The notes beneath the pieces are model-generated. The model saw nothing but the letters and a program-made list of their open reading frames with translations. It was not told the origin of the DNA and ran no database searches. Positions 1 to 8,106 of a DNA stretch of 64,000 nucleotides are shown piece after piece. The first letter of the stretch is position 1, and the number at the start of each line of letters is the position of its first letter. Both the position numbers and the translations under genes were made by a program. Source of the stretch: Comamonas suwonensis (GTDB taxonomy: Bacteria > Pseudomonadota > Gammaproteobacteria > Burkholderiales > Burkholderiaceae_C); the NCBI RefSeq assembly GCF_012844455.2, contig NZ_JABBCQ020000008.1, positions 164,527 to 228,526 of the forward strand, given 5' to 3'.

Positions 1-117
1 AGTCCGGCCTGTTTTTTATGGGCGCTACCTAAACAGCCACATGGGGCGTGGGATGATTCTGTTTTGGCGGGGCTCAACAGGGCTCAAGGCCAGGTTTGGC
101 AGAACTAGGAGATTCTC

Positions 118-1173
118 ATGCGCGTTGGTGTGCTGACTGGTGGCGGCGATTGCCCCGGCCTGAATGCAGTGATCCGCTCGGTCACAAAGTCCCTGATCAA
201 CCACGGCCAGTGCGATGTGCTGGGCATTGCCGATGGCTTTGAGGGCCTGATGGGCGCGCAGCCACGCGTGCGCCCTCTGGGCTGGGACGAGGTCTCGGGC
301 ATTTTGCATATTGGCGGCACCATTCTGGGCACCAGCAACAGCGCCAACCCGCTGCGCGATGCGCAGACGCTGGCTCAGGTCGGCCTCAATATCAAGGCGC
401 TGGCGCTGGACGTGGTGGTGGCCATTGGCGGTGACGGCACCATGAGTCTGGCGCATGGGCTGGAGCAGGTCGGCCTGCAATGTGTGGGTGTGCCAAAAAC
501 CATTGATAACGACATTGCCAGCTGCGAGCGCAGCTTTGGCTTTGACACGGCGGTGGCCACGGTGACGGAAAGCCTGCGCCGCATCGAGAGCACGGCCATG
601 AGTCACCACCGCGTGATGATTGTGGAGACCATGGGCCGCCATGCGGGCTGGCTGGCGCTGGAGGCTGGCATTGCCGGTGCGGCCGACATCATCTTGCTAC
701 CCGAGATCGACTATGACCTGCAGGCCATCATCAAGGTCTGCCAGGAGCGCGAAGAGCGTCAGCGCTACACCATCATCTGCATTGGCGAAGGTGCCAAGGA
801 AAGCGGCCAGAGCCTGACGGTGCGCGAGCGCATTTCGCACAGCCCCGATCCGGTGCGTCTTGGCGGTGTAGGCCATGTGCTGCGCGAGCGCCTGCAGCCC
901 CACCTCAAGAGCGAGGTGCGCGCCACGGTGTTGGGCCATGTGCAGCGCGGTGGTGACCCCACGCCTTTTGATCGCGTACTGGCCACGCAATTCGGCCACC
1001 ACGCAGCGCAACTGGTGCTGGGCGGCCAGCTGGGCCATATGGTCACGCTGCAAAACGGGCGCATTGGCAGCGTGGCGATTGCCGATGTGGCCAACACCCA
1101 GCGCACCGTGCCCCTGGACAGCCCGCTGCTGAGCATGGCGCGCGATATCGGTATTTGCTTCGGCGAGGCTTAG
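118..1173 (+). CDS. 6-phosphofructokinase, PfkA family (likely ATP-dependent group III)
   Basis: This 351-residue protein belongs to the phosphofructokinase family, which phosphorylates fructose 6-phosphate to fructose 1,6-bisphosphate in the cytosol. The N-terminal phosphate-binding loop TGGGDCPGLNA (about residues 7-17), GGDGT (104-108) and PKTIDND (126-132) are all visible. In this family Gly in GGDGT goes with ATP use and Asp (GGDD) with pyrophosphate use; Lys in PKTIDND is shared with the pyrophosphate enzymes and with actinobacterial ATP enzymes. ATP is therefore the likelier donor, but this is inference. ATG 118 follows an AGGAG-type ribosome site. The enzyme is not in an obvious sugar operon: the next gene is an unknown on the same strand, 54 bases on. 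Confidence 0.88.
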   Translation: MRVGVLTGGGDCPGLNAVIRSVTKSLINHGQCDVLGIADGFEGLMGAQPRVRPLGWDEVSGILHIGGTILGTSNSANPLRDAQTLAQVGLNIKALALDVVVAIGGDGTMSLAHGLEQVGLQCVGVPKTIDNDIASCERSFGFDTAVATVTESLRRIESTAMSHHRVMIVETMGRHAGWLALEAGIAGAADIILLPEIDYDLQAIIKVCQEREERQRYTIICIGEGAKESGQSLTVRERISHSPDPVRLGGVGHVLRERLQPHLKSEVRATVLGHVQRGGDPTPFDRVLATQFGHHAAQLVLGGQLGHMVTLQNGRIGSVAIADVANTQRTVPLDSPLLSMARDIGICFGEA

Positions 1174-1227
1174 GCTGCGCTAAGGTGTGGGCCTGCGCGC
1201 ACTTTCCGCGCGCCGGAGAGATACAGC

Positions 1228-1698
1228 ATGGACCGACATGAAGAAGCCGTGATGCAGTTGCTCACGGCCAATGGCGAAACCTTTGTGGCCCCCAAATACG
1301 AGTTGACCGAAGGCTGGCAATGCCCGGCCTTTGTCGCGCTGCGCCCGGCGCGTCGCCAGGTCTATGTGGTGGAAGTCTCGGCCTCGGGCTACCCGCTGGC
1401 GCTGGTCAACCGTCTCAATGAACGTATTGAGAAGTGGTATGCGCCACTGCTGACGCAGCTGCACGGCCTGAACATCACGCAGCCGGACTGGGAAATTGCC
1501 TGTCTGGTGTTTGTGCGCAGCGACCAGGTGGACTGGCTTAAAGAGCGCGTCAAGGACATGAGCGGCGTGCATGTGCTGAGTCTGGAGCAGGCCAGCAGCC
1601 CCTGGGGCTGGGACGATGCGGTCTGGACTTCAGACATGGCATTCGACAGCGGCGGCATTCCGCAACGCGGCGTTAAAACAGCCGCTCTCACGCATTGA
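1228..1698 (+). CDS. conserved hypothetical protein, 156 aa
   Basis: I do not recognise this protein. It is a soluble-looking 156-residue product without a signal peptide or membrane segment. It has an alternating hydrophobic core around residues 30-60 (QVYVVEVSASGYPLALVN) and a tryptophan-rich C-terminal third. A GGAGAG ribosome site precedes the ATG. Codon use matches the neighbours. It lies 54 bases after the phosphofructokinase on the same strand and may share its transcript. No function can be given. Confidence 0.7.
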   Translation: MDRHEEAVMQLLTANGETFVAPKYELTEGWQCPAFVALRPARRQVYVVEVSASGYPLALVNRLNERIEKWYAPLLTQLHGLNITQPDWEIACLVFVRSDQVDWLKERVKDMSGVHVLSLEQASSPWGWDDAVWTSDMAFDSGGIPQRGVKTAALTH

Positions 1699-1727
1699 TG
1701 CTGATCCCCTTCTTTTTAATGAAAATG

Positions 1728-1770
1728 GCCTGTAGCGCGCTTGCATCAAGCGCATTCAGCTATTGATTTC
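1728..1770. repeat. TAGCTG/AGCGC intergenic repeat (family B, copy 1)
   Basis: This is an imperfect inverted repeat containing CTGTAGCGCGCTTG and CAAGCGCATTCAGCTAT, lying just upstream of the tenA-like gene. It matches the other family B copies in the window, which share the halves GATAGCTG-TAGCGCTT and AAGCGCTA-AAGCTAT. Confidence 0.6.
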
Positions 1771-1789
1771 ATAGGAACTGGAGACAGCT

Positions 1790-2464
1790 GTGCGTGATTT
1801 GAATCCATCCCAAGGCTTTGCCGAGCAACTGCGTCAGTCATGCATTACCGACTGGAATGCCTGCGTGCAGCACCGCTTTGTGCAGGAAATTTTTGATGGC
1901 TCGCTGGATGACGCGGTGCTGCGCAAATATCTGGTGCAGGACTATCAGTTCATCAACCGTTTTGTCGCCCTGCTGGGCGCAGCCATTGCCAGTGCCGATG
2001 TGTTTGCGCCGCGCGTGGTGCTGTCGCAGTTTGCGGGCATGGTGACCAGCGACGAAAACACATATTTTCTGCGCAGCTTTGACATGCTGGGCGTGCCTGA
2101 AGAGCAGCGCCTGACGCCTGAGCTGACTGCGCCCACCAAGGCTTTTCAGCAGCTCATGCATGAAGCCGCGCAAAGCCTGAACTACGCCAACTGCATGGCC
2201 GTGCTGGCCGTGGCCGAAGGCATTTATCTGGACTGGGCCGATCAGCCTGCCAAAAAGCACCTTCCCATGCCCGAGCGCTTTGAGCACGCGGAATGGATCG
2301 TGTTGCATGCCAATGACTTCTTTCGCGGCTTTGTAGGCTGGCTGCGCGGCGAGCTGGACCGCATCGGCCCCACGCTGGATGAGACGCAAAAGGCCGAAGC
2401 CACCCATTACTTTCAGCGGGCAGTGAAGCTGGAGCGACAGTTTTTTGATCATGTCTATGAATAA
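1790..2464 (+). CDS. TenA/THI-4 family protein (thiaminase II-like)
   Basis: The 224 residues cover the whole all-helical TenA fold. TenA proteins hydrolyse thiamine or salvage aminopyrimidine products for thiamine synthesis. Visible family features are VQDYQF near residue 50, whose Asp corresponds to the pyrimidine-binding Asp, and a C-terminal KLERQFFDHVY segment with the conserved Glu. The canonical Pro-Cys before W-x-Y is absent: the corresponding stretch reads VAEGIYLDW, with Glu near 143. That suggests the TenA_E type or a protein no longer acting as a classical thiaminase. The start is GTG at 1790, preceded by GGAG about six bases upstream. Its stop overlaps the start of the next gene, so the two are probably translationally coupled. 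No other thiamine gene is nearby. Confidence 0.82.
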   Translation: MRDLNPSQGFAEQLRQSCITDWNACVQHRFVQEIFDGSLDDAVLRKYLVQDYQFINRFVALLGAAIASADVFAPRVVLSQFAGMVTSDENTYFLRSFDMLGVPEEQRLTPELTAPTKAFQQLMHEAAQSLNYANCMAVLAVAEGIYLDWADQPAKKHLPMPERFEHAEWIVLHANDFFRGFVGWLRGELDRIGPTLDETQKAEATHYFQRAVKLERQFFDHVYE

Positions 2465-2813
2465 ACGAAAAATCGGGCTGGCCGCCGCCTTGTTGTGTGC
2501 CGCCAGTGCGCCAGCCGTGGCGAGCAACTGGGAGATTTGCGAGTTGAAGGTCGAGGTGCGTGACAAGCAAACCGACCGCCAGGCGCTGCAGGTCCGCGTG
2601 CTTGAAAGCCAGGCCAAGGGGCAGGCCGAATGTCCGCAGGCGGGGACAGCGCTGAGCTTCAGGCCCGAGACTACTGACTATCAAAGCGAGCTGCCGCGCC
2701 GCCAATGGCCCAAGCCTGGCACCACGGTGAAGGTGCGCTACCGTTATCTGGATGGCGAGTGCAAGGATCGTGGTCCCTGCCGCATTGAGCATTACTCGCC
2801 CTTGCAAAAGTAA
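2451..2813 (+). CDS. small exported hypothetical protein, about 120 aa
   Basis: The product begins with a basic residue cluster (MNKRK), a hydrophobic stretch (IGLAAALLCAASAP) and an AVAS cleavage-like site, so it is predicted to be exported to the periplasm. The mature part is about 97 residues with four cysteines, which could form disulfides. I do not recognise the family. It overlaps the end of the tenA-like gene by 14 bases. A TTG at 2445 or the ATG at 2457 are alternative starts; 2451 is a compromise because the GGAG at 2431 fits either upstream choice. Confidence 0.65.
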   Translation: MSMNKRKIGLAAALLCAASAPAVASNWEICELKVEVRDKQTDRQALQVRVLESQAKGQAECPQAGTALSFRPETTDYQSELPRRQWPKPGTTVKVRYRYLDGECKDRGPCRIEHYSPLQK

Positions 2814-3004
2814 AGGATGAATGCCTTGTAAGCGTTTTTGCGTAAGCAGAGTGTGCTATTGATTAAGTAGCAATTTGCAACAAATTAGGTCGATAAACTG
2901 TTGTGACCCATGAATGCCGCTGCAGCTTAATGCAGATCAAGTTTTGATGAATGTCAAAAGCTATAGTCAGCCGGATCTTGAGGAATCGAGACCCGACAAC
3001 TGAA

Positions 3005-3031
3005 AGCGCCCAGCGGGCGCTTTTTTCTTTT
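3005..3031 (+). terminator. rho-independent terminator upstream of the lipoprotein gene
   Basis: A perfect 7-bp stem AGCGCCC/GGGCGCT with a three-base loop is followed by a T-rich run. It lies about 190 bases after the stop of the small exported protein and only 24 bases before the lipoprotein start. It ends either a long 3' untranslated region or an unannotated small RNA. Confidence 0.75.
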
Positions 3032-3054
3032 TGACAAAAATCAGGAGGCATCTC

Positions 3055-3573
3055 ATGCGCAAAATTTCTTGGACCGCGTTCGCACTGGCCTGTGCGGTAT
3101 TGACGGGTTGCGCCAGCAACAGCACCCAGCTTGCAGCTGTCACTGCGGCGGCTCCCGCTTCACGTGCCTCGGCTCAGTCGCCGGCGATTTGCAAGGCGAT
3201 TACCGAGCCAGAAGTTGCCGCCTTGTTCGACCGCTGGAACCAGTCCCTGAAGACGGGCCGCGCTGAAAAAGTGGTGCAGAACTATGCGGCTCGCTCCATC
3301 CTGCTGCCCACGGTTTCCAACAAGCTGCGCTTGAGCGCTGCCGAGAAGGAGGACTACTTTGTTCACTTTCTGGAAAACCAGCCTGTGGGAAGCATTGACA
3401 TGCGCTTTGTCGACATCGGCTGCAACACGGCGCTGGATGCGGGTCTCTACACCTTCAGCTTTGCCAAGACGGGTACCAAGGTCAGCGGACGTTACAGCTT
3501 TACCTATGGCTGGGATGGCCAGCAGTGGTTGATCACCAGTCACCATTCCTCGGTCATGCCCGGCAAGGATTGA
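3055..3573 (+). CDS. predicted lipoprotein with SnoaL/NTF2-like (SgcJ/EcaC-type) domain
   Basis: The N-terminus is a lipoprotein signal: MRK, a hydrophobic stretch, then the lipobox LTGC with Cys near residue 19. After an Ala/Ser-rich linker, residues 55-172 resemble the NTF2-like fold found in SgcJ/EcaC and CaMKII-association proteins. Supporting features are EVAALFDRWNQSLKTG, the YAARSILLPT strand and a terminal GQQWLITSHHSS. Such domains bind small ligands, but no specific role can be assigned. ATG 3055 is chosen because AGGAGG sits eight bases upstream; an upstream in-frame TTG would break the signal peptide. Confidence 0.75.
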   Translation: MRKISWTAFALACAVLTGCASNSTQLAAVTAAAPASRASAQSPAICKAITEPEVAALFDRWNQSLKTGRAEKVVQNYAARSILLPTVSNKLRLSAAEKEDYFVHFLENQPVGSIDMRFVDIGCNTALDAGLYTFSFAKTGTKVSGRYSFTYGWDGQQWLITSHHSSVMPGKD

Positions 3574-3605
3574 AGCCCCGCACCTTTATGATGGCGGGCT
3601 TGCCG

Positions 3606-3636
3606 CACGCTGGGGCTCTGCTCCCGGCGTGTTTTT
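3606..3636 (+). terminator. terminator after the lipoprotein gene
   Basis: The stem CACGCTGGG pairs with CCCGGCGTG (one G-T pair) and is followed by five T residues. It separates the lipoprotein gene from purT. Confidence 0.65.
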
Positions 3637-3674
3637 GACCGCCACTCAAGGCTTTGTGCCCGCTGGAACACCTG

Positions 3675-4892
3675 ATGACTACCTTAGGAACGCCTCTCTC
3701 CCCCAATGCCACCAAAGTCATGCTGCTGGGCAGCGGCGAGCTGGGCAAGGAAGTGCTGATTGCGCTGCAGCGCCTGGGCGTGGAAACCATTGCGGTGGAT
3801 CGTTACGAGAACGCTCCCGGCCAGCAGGTAGCCCACCATGCGCGCACCATCACCATGAGCGACCCGGCCCAGCTCAAAGCACTGATTGAGGAGGTCAAAC
3901 CCGATCTGGTCGTGCCCGAGATTGAAGCCATTGCCACGCCCATGCTCGAAGAGCTGGAGGCAGCAGGCGTCATCACCTGCATCCCTACCGCCCGTGCCAC
4001 GCGACTGACCATGGATCGTGAAGGTATTCGCCGTCTGGCTGCGGAAACACTGGGCCTGCCCACCAGTCCCTACCGTTTTTGCGATTCGCTGGCCGAGCTG
4101 CAAGCCGCCATTGATGGAAGCGATGGGCAGCCTGCCATTGGCTACCCCTGTGTGGTAAAGCCTGTGATGAGCAGCTCTGGCAAGGGGCAGAGCAAGATCG
4201 ACGGTGCGGCCGATGTCTCTGCCGCATGGGACTACGCCATGGCCGGTGGCCGCGTGGCCAAGGGCCGCGTCATCGTCGAAGGCTTTATCGACTTTGACTA
4301 CGAAATTACCCAGCTGACCGTACGTGCCAAAGGCGCTAATGGCCAGATTGAAACCCATTTCTGTGACCCCGTAGGTCACATCCAGCAGGCGGGTGACTAT
4401 GTGGAAAGCTGGCAGCCCCACCCCATGCACCCGGCTGCGCTGGAAAAGTCACGCCAGGTCTCCAAGGCCGTCACCGATAACCTGGGGGGGCTGGGCCTGT
4501 TCGGCGTAGAACTGTTTGTGAAGGGAGAGCAGGTGTGGTTCAGCGAGGTCTCGCCCCGCCCGCACGACACAGGCCTGGTCACACTTGCGACCCAATGGCA
4601 AAGTGAGTTTGAGTTGCACGCCCGCGCCATTCTGGGTCTGCCGGTGGATGCCAGCCTGCGCAACCCCGGTGCCAGCGCTGTGATCTATGGCGGTCAAGAT
4701 GCCGAAGGTCTGGTGTTTGAGGGTGTGGATGAAGCGCTGGCTATTTCCGGTACGGACATTCGCCTGTTTGGCAAACCCGAGAGCTTTGTGAAGCGTCGCA
4801 TGGGCGTGGCGCTGGCCCGCGCTGCCGATGTGGAGCAGGCGCGTGTGAATGCGAAGTTGTCCGCCAGCAAGGTCAAGCCGCGACTGCCCTAA
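3675..4892 (+). CDS. purT: formate-dependent phosphoribosylglycinamide formyltransferase (GAR transformylase 2)
   Basis: PurT uses formate and ATP to formylate glycinamide ribonucleotide in purine synthesis, replacing the folate-dependent PurN step. The protein is 405 residues, close to the E. coli enzyme, and follows it closely: [15 protein letters not shown], the [13 protein letters not shown] nucleotide-binding start, VPEIEAIAT, the ATP-grasp segments [11 protein letters not shown] and [13 protein letters not shown], and [12 protein letters not shown]. The ATG at 3675 is chosen because the protein then starts exactly like E. coli PurT; an upstream in-frame start adds seven unrelated residues. 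It is a single-gene unit between two terminators. Confidence 0.96.
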   Translation: MTTLGTPLSPNATKVMLLGSGELGKEVLIALQRLGVETIAVDRYENAPGQQVAHHARTITMSDPAQLKALIEEVKPDLVVPEIEAIATPMLEELEAAGVITCIPTARATRLTMDREGIRRLAAETLGLPTSPYRFCDSLAELQAAIDGSDGQPAIGYPCVVKPVMSSSGKGQSKIDGAADVSAAWDYAMAGGRVAKGRVIVEGFIDFDYEITQLTVRAKGANGQIETHFCDPVGHIQQAGDYVESWQPHPMHPAALEKSRQVSKAVTDNLGGLGLFGVELFVKGEQVWFSEVSPRPHDTGLVTLATQWQSEFELHARAILGLPVDASLRNPGASAVIYGGQDAEGLVFEGVDEALAISGTDIRLFGKPESFVKRRMGVALARAADVEQARVNAKLSASKVKPRLP

Positions 4893-4906
4893 CGCAATTG
4901 GACCGC

Positions 4907-4934
4907 AAAAAGGGCTTCATCAGAAGCCCTTTTT
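4907..4934. terminator. bidirectional terminator between purT and the MscS-type gene
   Basis: A 12-bp perfect stem (AAAAAGGGCTTC with GAAGCCCTTTTT) and a four-base loop serve the convergent purT and mechanosensitive-channel genes. Confidence 0.85.
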
Positions 4935-4952
4935 CATGAATGAAACAAGCGT

Positions 4953-5597
4953 TCAGGCCGGTTTGCTGGGTGTTGCAATCTCCATCGCAGAGGCTTCTTC
5001 ATCGTTAGTCGCTGGCGTGCTCTCGGTGACGACCGGCATGCCGCCTTTCCAGCGGCGGATGACACGCTGAAAGATCAGGGAATTGGGAATCTGCAGCAGA
5101 TTGGGCATACCCGCAGGGGCGCTGTCGTCCTGCAGCGTGATGTAGAGCATGTTGAGGTCGATCACACGCCCCTTGGCTCCGGGTTTTTCGGCGGTATCGA
5201 GCACCTCGATATAGTCGCCCAGCCTGAACGGGCTGACGGTGACAATGAGTAGTGCGCAAAAGAGGTTGGAGAGCACGCTCCAGGCGGCAAAAAAGGCAAC
5301 GGCACCTACAGTGGCGAAGCTGGTAAAGGCTGTCCACAGCACGGTGGCAGACATGCCAAGACGCTCCAGTATGGCCAGAATGGCGGCGGCAATAATGATC
5401 CAGCGGAACACGCCGCGCAGCGGCATCAGCAGCTCGTGCGGCAGATCGTAGGCCTTGCCGGCGCGCAAGATGATGCGCTTGATTAGCCAGTTGATCAGCC
5501 AGGCCACGAAGATGATGAGGAAAATCTGAACCCCGGGGATCAGGATTTCAAGCCAGTCCTGCATCCATTCGGGCAGGTGCATTTGAAAACGACGCAT
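4953..5597 (-). CDS. small MscS-family mechanosensitive ion channel protein
   Basis: This is a 214-residue inner-membrane protein of the small-conductance mechanosensitive channel family. Three hydrophobic segments (about residues 16-40, 60-80 and 88-120) lead into the pore helix/beta-domain region, which has AVAFFAAWSVLSNLFCAL and the hallmark SPFRLGDYIEV. The beta domain follows (GRVIDLNMLYITLQ...PNSLIF), but the protein then ends in a short acidic tail. The C-terminal alpha/beta vestibule of full MscS is missing. Short forms of this kind occur in proteobacteria and probably form channels. It is convergent with purT and monocistronic. Confidence 0.85.
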   Translation of the reverse strand: MRRFQMHLPEWMQDWLEILIPGVQIFLIIFVAWLINWLIKRIILRAGKAYDLPHELLMPLRGVFRWIIIAAAILAILERLGMSATVLWTAFTSFATVGAVAFFAAWSVLSNLFCALLIVTVSPFRLGDYIEVLDTAEKPGAKGRVIDLNMLYITLQDDSAPAGMPNLLQIPNSLIFQRVIRRWKGGMPVVTESTPATNDEEASAMEIATPSKPA

Positions 5598-5715
5598 AAC
5601 CAGTCACTCAAAAAACGGGAGAGGGCAGTCCGGCGGGACTGACGAAGTAATGCGTCGATCCTAGCGTTTCTTCAAGGCAAAGCGGGTAAACGTCAATCAG
5701 GCATGCCCATAGTGA

Positions 5716-5790
5716 GGTGCATGCTGCAGGGGCCTCCCTGTGGCAGACGTGCTCTTCCCCTCAAGGGGACGCCGCAAAGTGGCTAGGGGG
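5716..5790 (-). repeat. orientation-fixed 3'-end palindromic repeat (family A, copy 1)
   Basis: Read on the minus strand, the element starts directly at the restored stop codon of the diguanylate cyclase gene. It contains a GCCAC-TTT-GCGGC hairpin, a CCCC...GGGG hairpin and then a GGAGGCCCCTGCAGCA part. It aligns with copies at 23032-23139 and 41717-41822. Confidence 0.6.
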
Positions 5791-6841
5791 CTAGATCTGC
5801 CTTTGTTCGATGGTATCCATCTGCATCTCAAAGCTGAAGAAGCGGTTGCGCCCTTGAGATTTGGCGGCGTACAGTGCTTCGTCAGCCCGCATCAGCATGG
5901 ATTCAGCGCTGGTGTTTTCATCGGGGATGCAGGTGGTGATGCCGCCAGAGAGTCAGCAGAATTTCTTCGTCCGAGCCTGCCGGGCGAATCTTGAGCAGCT
6001 TGAGCATTTGCCCCAGCGCGCGGGCAAATGTCATGGAGCCTGAGCGAGGTGTATTGGGCAGGACGAGGGCGAACTCTTCGCCCCCATAACGCGCCGCAAT
6101 ATCGCGCGGGCGCACGCAGACCTCGCGCAGCAGACGGCCCACTTGCCGCAGGCACTCATCGCCTTGAATGTGGCCGTAGGTGTCGTTAAAGCGCTTGAAA
6201 TGATCCAGGTCGCAGAGCATCAAGGTCAGCGGCTTGCCTTCACGGCGGGCTGCTGAGATTTCGGCATGCAGCATGCGGTCCAGTCCGCGTCGATTGACGA
6301 GGCCGGTCAGTGCATCCAGCTCCACCATTTCATTGAGCTTTTGGTTGGCCAGGTGAAGCTCTGCGGATACGGTGACCAGGCGGCGGCGCATGTCCAGCAG
6401 GCGGCGCATGGCACGCAGTTTGGCAACCAGCACAATGGGTTTGACGGGCTTGACCAGGTAGTCGTCGCCACCCGCTTCAATGCCGCGCCAGACGTCCAGA
6501 TCATTGTCCAGACCAGATAGGAAAATAATGGGGGTCCATTCGCCGGGCTCGGCTTCGCGCAGCTGACGGGCGACCCAGTAGCCGTCTTCACCGGGCAGGC
6601 GAATGTCCAGCAGTACCAGATCGGGTCGTTCGCTGCGAAACAGTGCCAGGGCCGAGCGTCCATTCTCGGCTTCCAGAACCTGAGTGACGCCTGCCTGATG
6701 CAATTCGGTGACCAGCGCAGCGCGCATGACAGCCTGATCTTCCACCACAAGGACGGAAAACGGCGCGCCAGATTCCGGAGAGGAAAAGCGCGCACCACTG
6801 GATTCGATGGCAGGTGAAACGAAGGATGGCAAAGCTGTCAT
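5791..6841 (-). pseudogene. response regulator with GGDEF domain (diguanylate cyclase), frameshifted near its end
   Basis: The intact reading would be a cytoplasmic PleD-like regulator that makes cyclic di-GMP. Residues 29-145 form a receiver domain (VLVVEDQAV, phospho-acceptor in LVLLDIRLPGEDG, Lys in YLVKPVKP). A helical linker leads to a GGDEF domain with LDALTGLVNRRG, DLDHFKRFNDTYGH, the inhibitory-site motif RPRD and the active-site loop GGEEF. In the given sequence the frame breaks at 5946-5951, an (AG)3 tract, and terminates at 5918. Adding one AG unit restores TLSGGITTCIPDENTS and the conserved end MRADEALYAAKSQGRNRF, stopping at 5791 right against a 3'-end repeat. The break may be a true mutation, a phase-variable tract or a sequencing error. 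The part lost is the last GGDEF strand and helix, so the truncated form is probably inactive as a cyclase. Confidence 0.85.
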
Positions 6842-6961
6842 GTGGCAGAAGATAAAACGAGGTCAGGCCAAATCTGTCAATTAGTCAGCAAGCGTGAGAA
6901 ATATCTTGTTACTTTATACGCTAGTTTCAAAAAAGAATCTCAGCATAGCTGCTGAGCGACC

Positions 6962-7990
6962 TCAGGCTAATGCGAGGGAGGAGTGGGCCTTGCAGGCCTC
7001 GTCATGCCAGCTCACAAAAGCCTGTGCTTCAGCGCAATGAGTTGCCGCACCCACTTGAGCGAGATAGCGGCAAGCGGCGAATTGTGCAGACTGTGCCTCA
7101 TAAGCATCAACCCACTGCTGGCGTGCGGCTTGATAGGCTGCAGGCAAGGGCCAGCGGCGCTCCTGAGTGGACAAACCATTCAAGTCCATGCGCCAGGGCT
7201 TGCCGCTGACGCGAGCGCGAAAGCATTGTTGCTTGGCGCAGAGTAAGGCATACAGCGGGTCAACTTCTAGCTGGCTGAAAAGGGATTGCACTTCGGGTGA
7301 ACTGGAGGTGAGTGCAGTGTGGGTCACGATGACCCGAAGCCCCTTGGGCGTCTCATACACACGCAGCCCCCAGTCAGGGTGTGCTGCGGAGAAGGCCTCT
7401 ACCTTTGCCAGAGCGGCCTGGGCGGGTGACAGTTGGCTGGCATTCGCGCGCAGTTGGCGGCGCGCATGAAACCACTTGCGCATGCCTGACCAGAAGATCA
7501 GGCCAATGCTGGCAATGATCAGCATCAACACCGCCAGACCCAGACTCCAGACTATCGGTGTGACCCATAGCCAAGGCAAGGCCATGGCCAGCAAAATTGT
7601 GGAGATGACGGGGAAATGGGGAGGCTTTTTTTTGTGCGGAAAGTCCAGATCCGCAATGGCCACATGCTCTGTATTAAGGCACTTTGCGCCATAGCTGTTG
7701 CGTGTCATCACGGTGGGGCCGCGCCGCTCCAGCACCTCCTCGCGAATCGGCGTGCTGCCGTTCAGCCCATATTCCCCCAGCCATTCCATGCGCTCGAAGT
7801 CTGAGGGCAGGCTGCGCTCTAGGGGGACACTGAGCGCTGCATCCAGCGCTTGCTGGGCTCGCTGCTGTGCATGAGTATGTGCATCGTGCTCGCTGCGGTC
7901 AGACCAGCCCCAGCACTGGACGGTGACCCCATGGCGAATACCTGTTTGATGGCGCAGTCGCACTTGCGCCCAGTACTGGGGAATCTGCAT
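6962..7990 (-). CDS. hypothetical membrane protein, about 342 aa
   Basis: I do not recognise the family. There is a cytoplasmic N-terminal part of about 130 residues, containing an Ala/Gln-rich helix with QQRAQQALDAAL. Two adjacent membrane segments follow (PVISTILLAMALPWLWVTP and SLGLAVLMLIIASIGLIFW). The rest is a soluble C-terminal domain of about 180 residues with VYETPKGLRVIVTH and several cysteines. The ATG at 7990 is preferred; an in-frame GTG at 8047 would add 19 residues, and neither has a clear ribosome site. It lies alone between the broken cyclase and the decayed methyltransferase. Confidence 0.65.
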   Translation of the reverse strand: MQIPQYWAQVRLRHQTGIRHGVTVQCWGWSDRSEHDAHTHAQQRAQQALDAALSVPLERSLPSDFERMEWLGEYGLNGSTPIREEVLERRGPTVMTRNSYGAKCLNTEHVAIADLDFPHKKKPPHFPVISTILLAMALPWLWVTPIVWSLGLAVLMLIIASIGLIFWSGMRKWFHARRQLRANASQLSPAQAALAKVEAFSAAHPDWGLRVYETPKGLRVIVTHTALTSSSPEVQSLFSQLEVDPLYALLCAKQQCFRARVSGKPWRMDLNGLSTQERRWPLPAAYQAARQQWVDAYEAQSAQFAACRYLAQVGAATHCAEAQAFVSWHDEACKAHSSLALA

Positions 7991-8106
7991 GTCAGGCAGT
8001 ATAGCCAAGGCCTTTTCTGAAATCAGAGGGCTGCTGGGGTGGTGCACGCCACTGGGAGTGGGCGTGTTTTGTCTCTTTTACTATGGCGTTGAGAGCAATG
8101 GCTGGG

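Noticed and set aside
1..117. End of an upstream gene or terminator at the left edge
   Set aside because: A T run after GGCCTG is suggestive, but the other half of any stem would lie outside the window, and no coding frame continues in.
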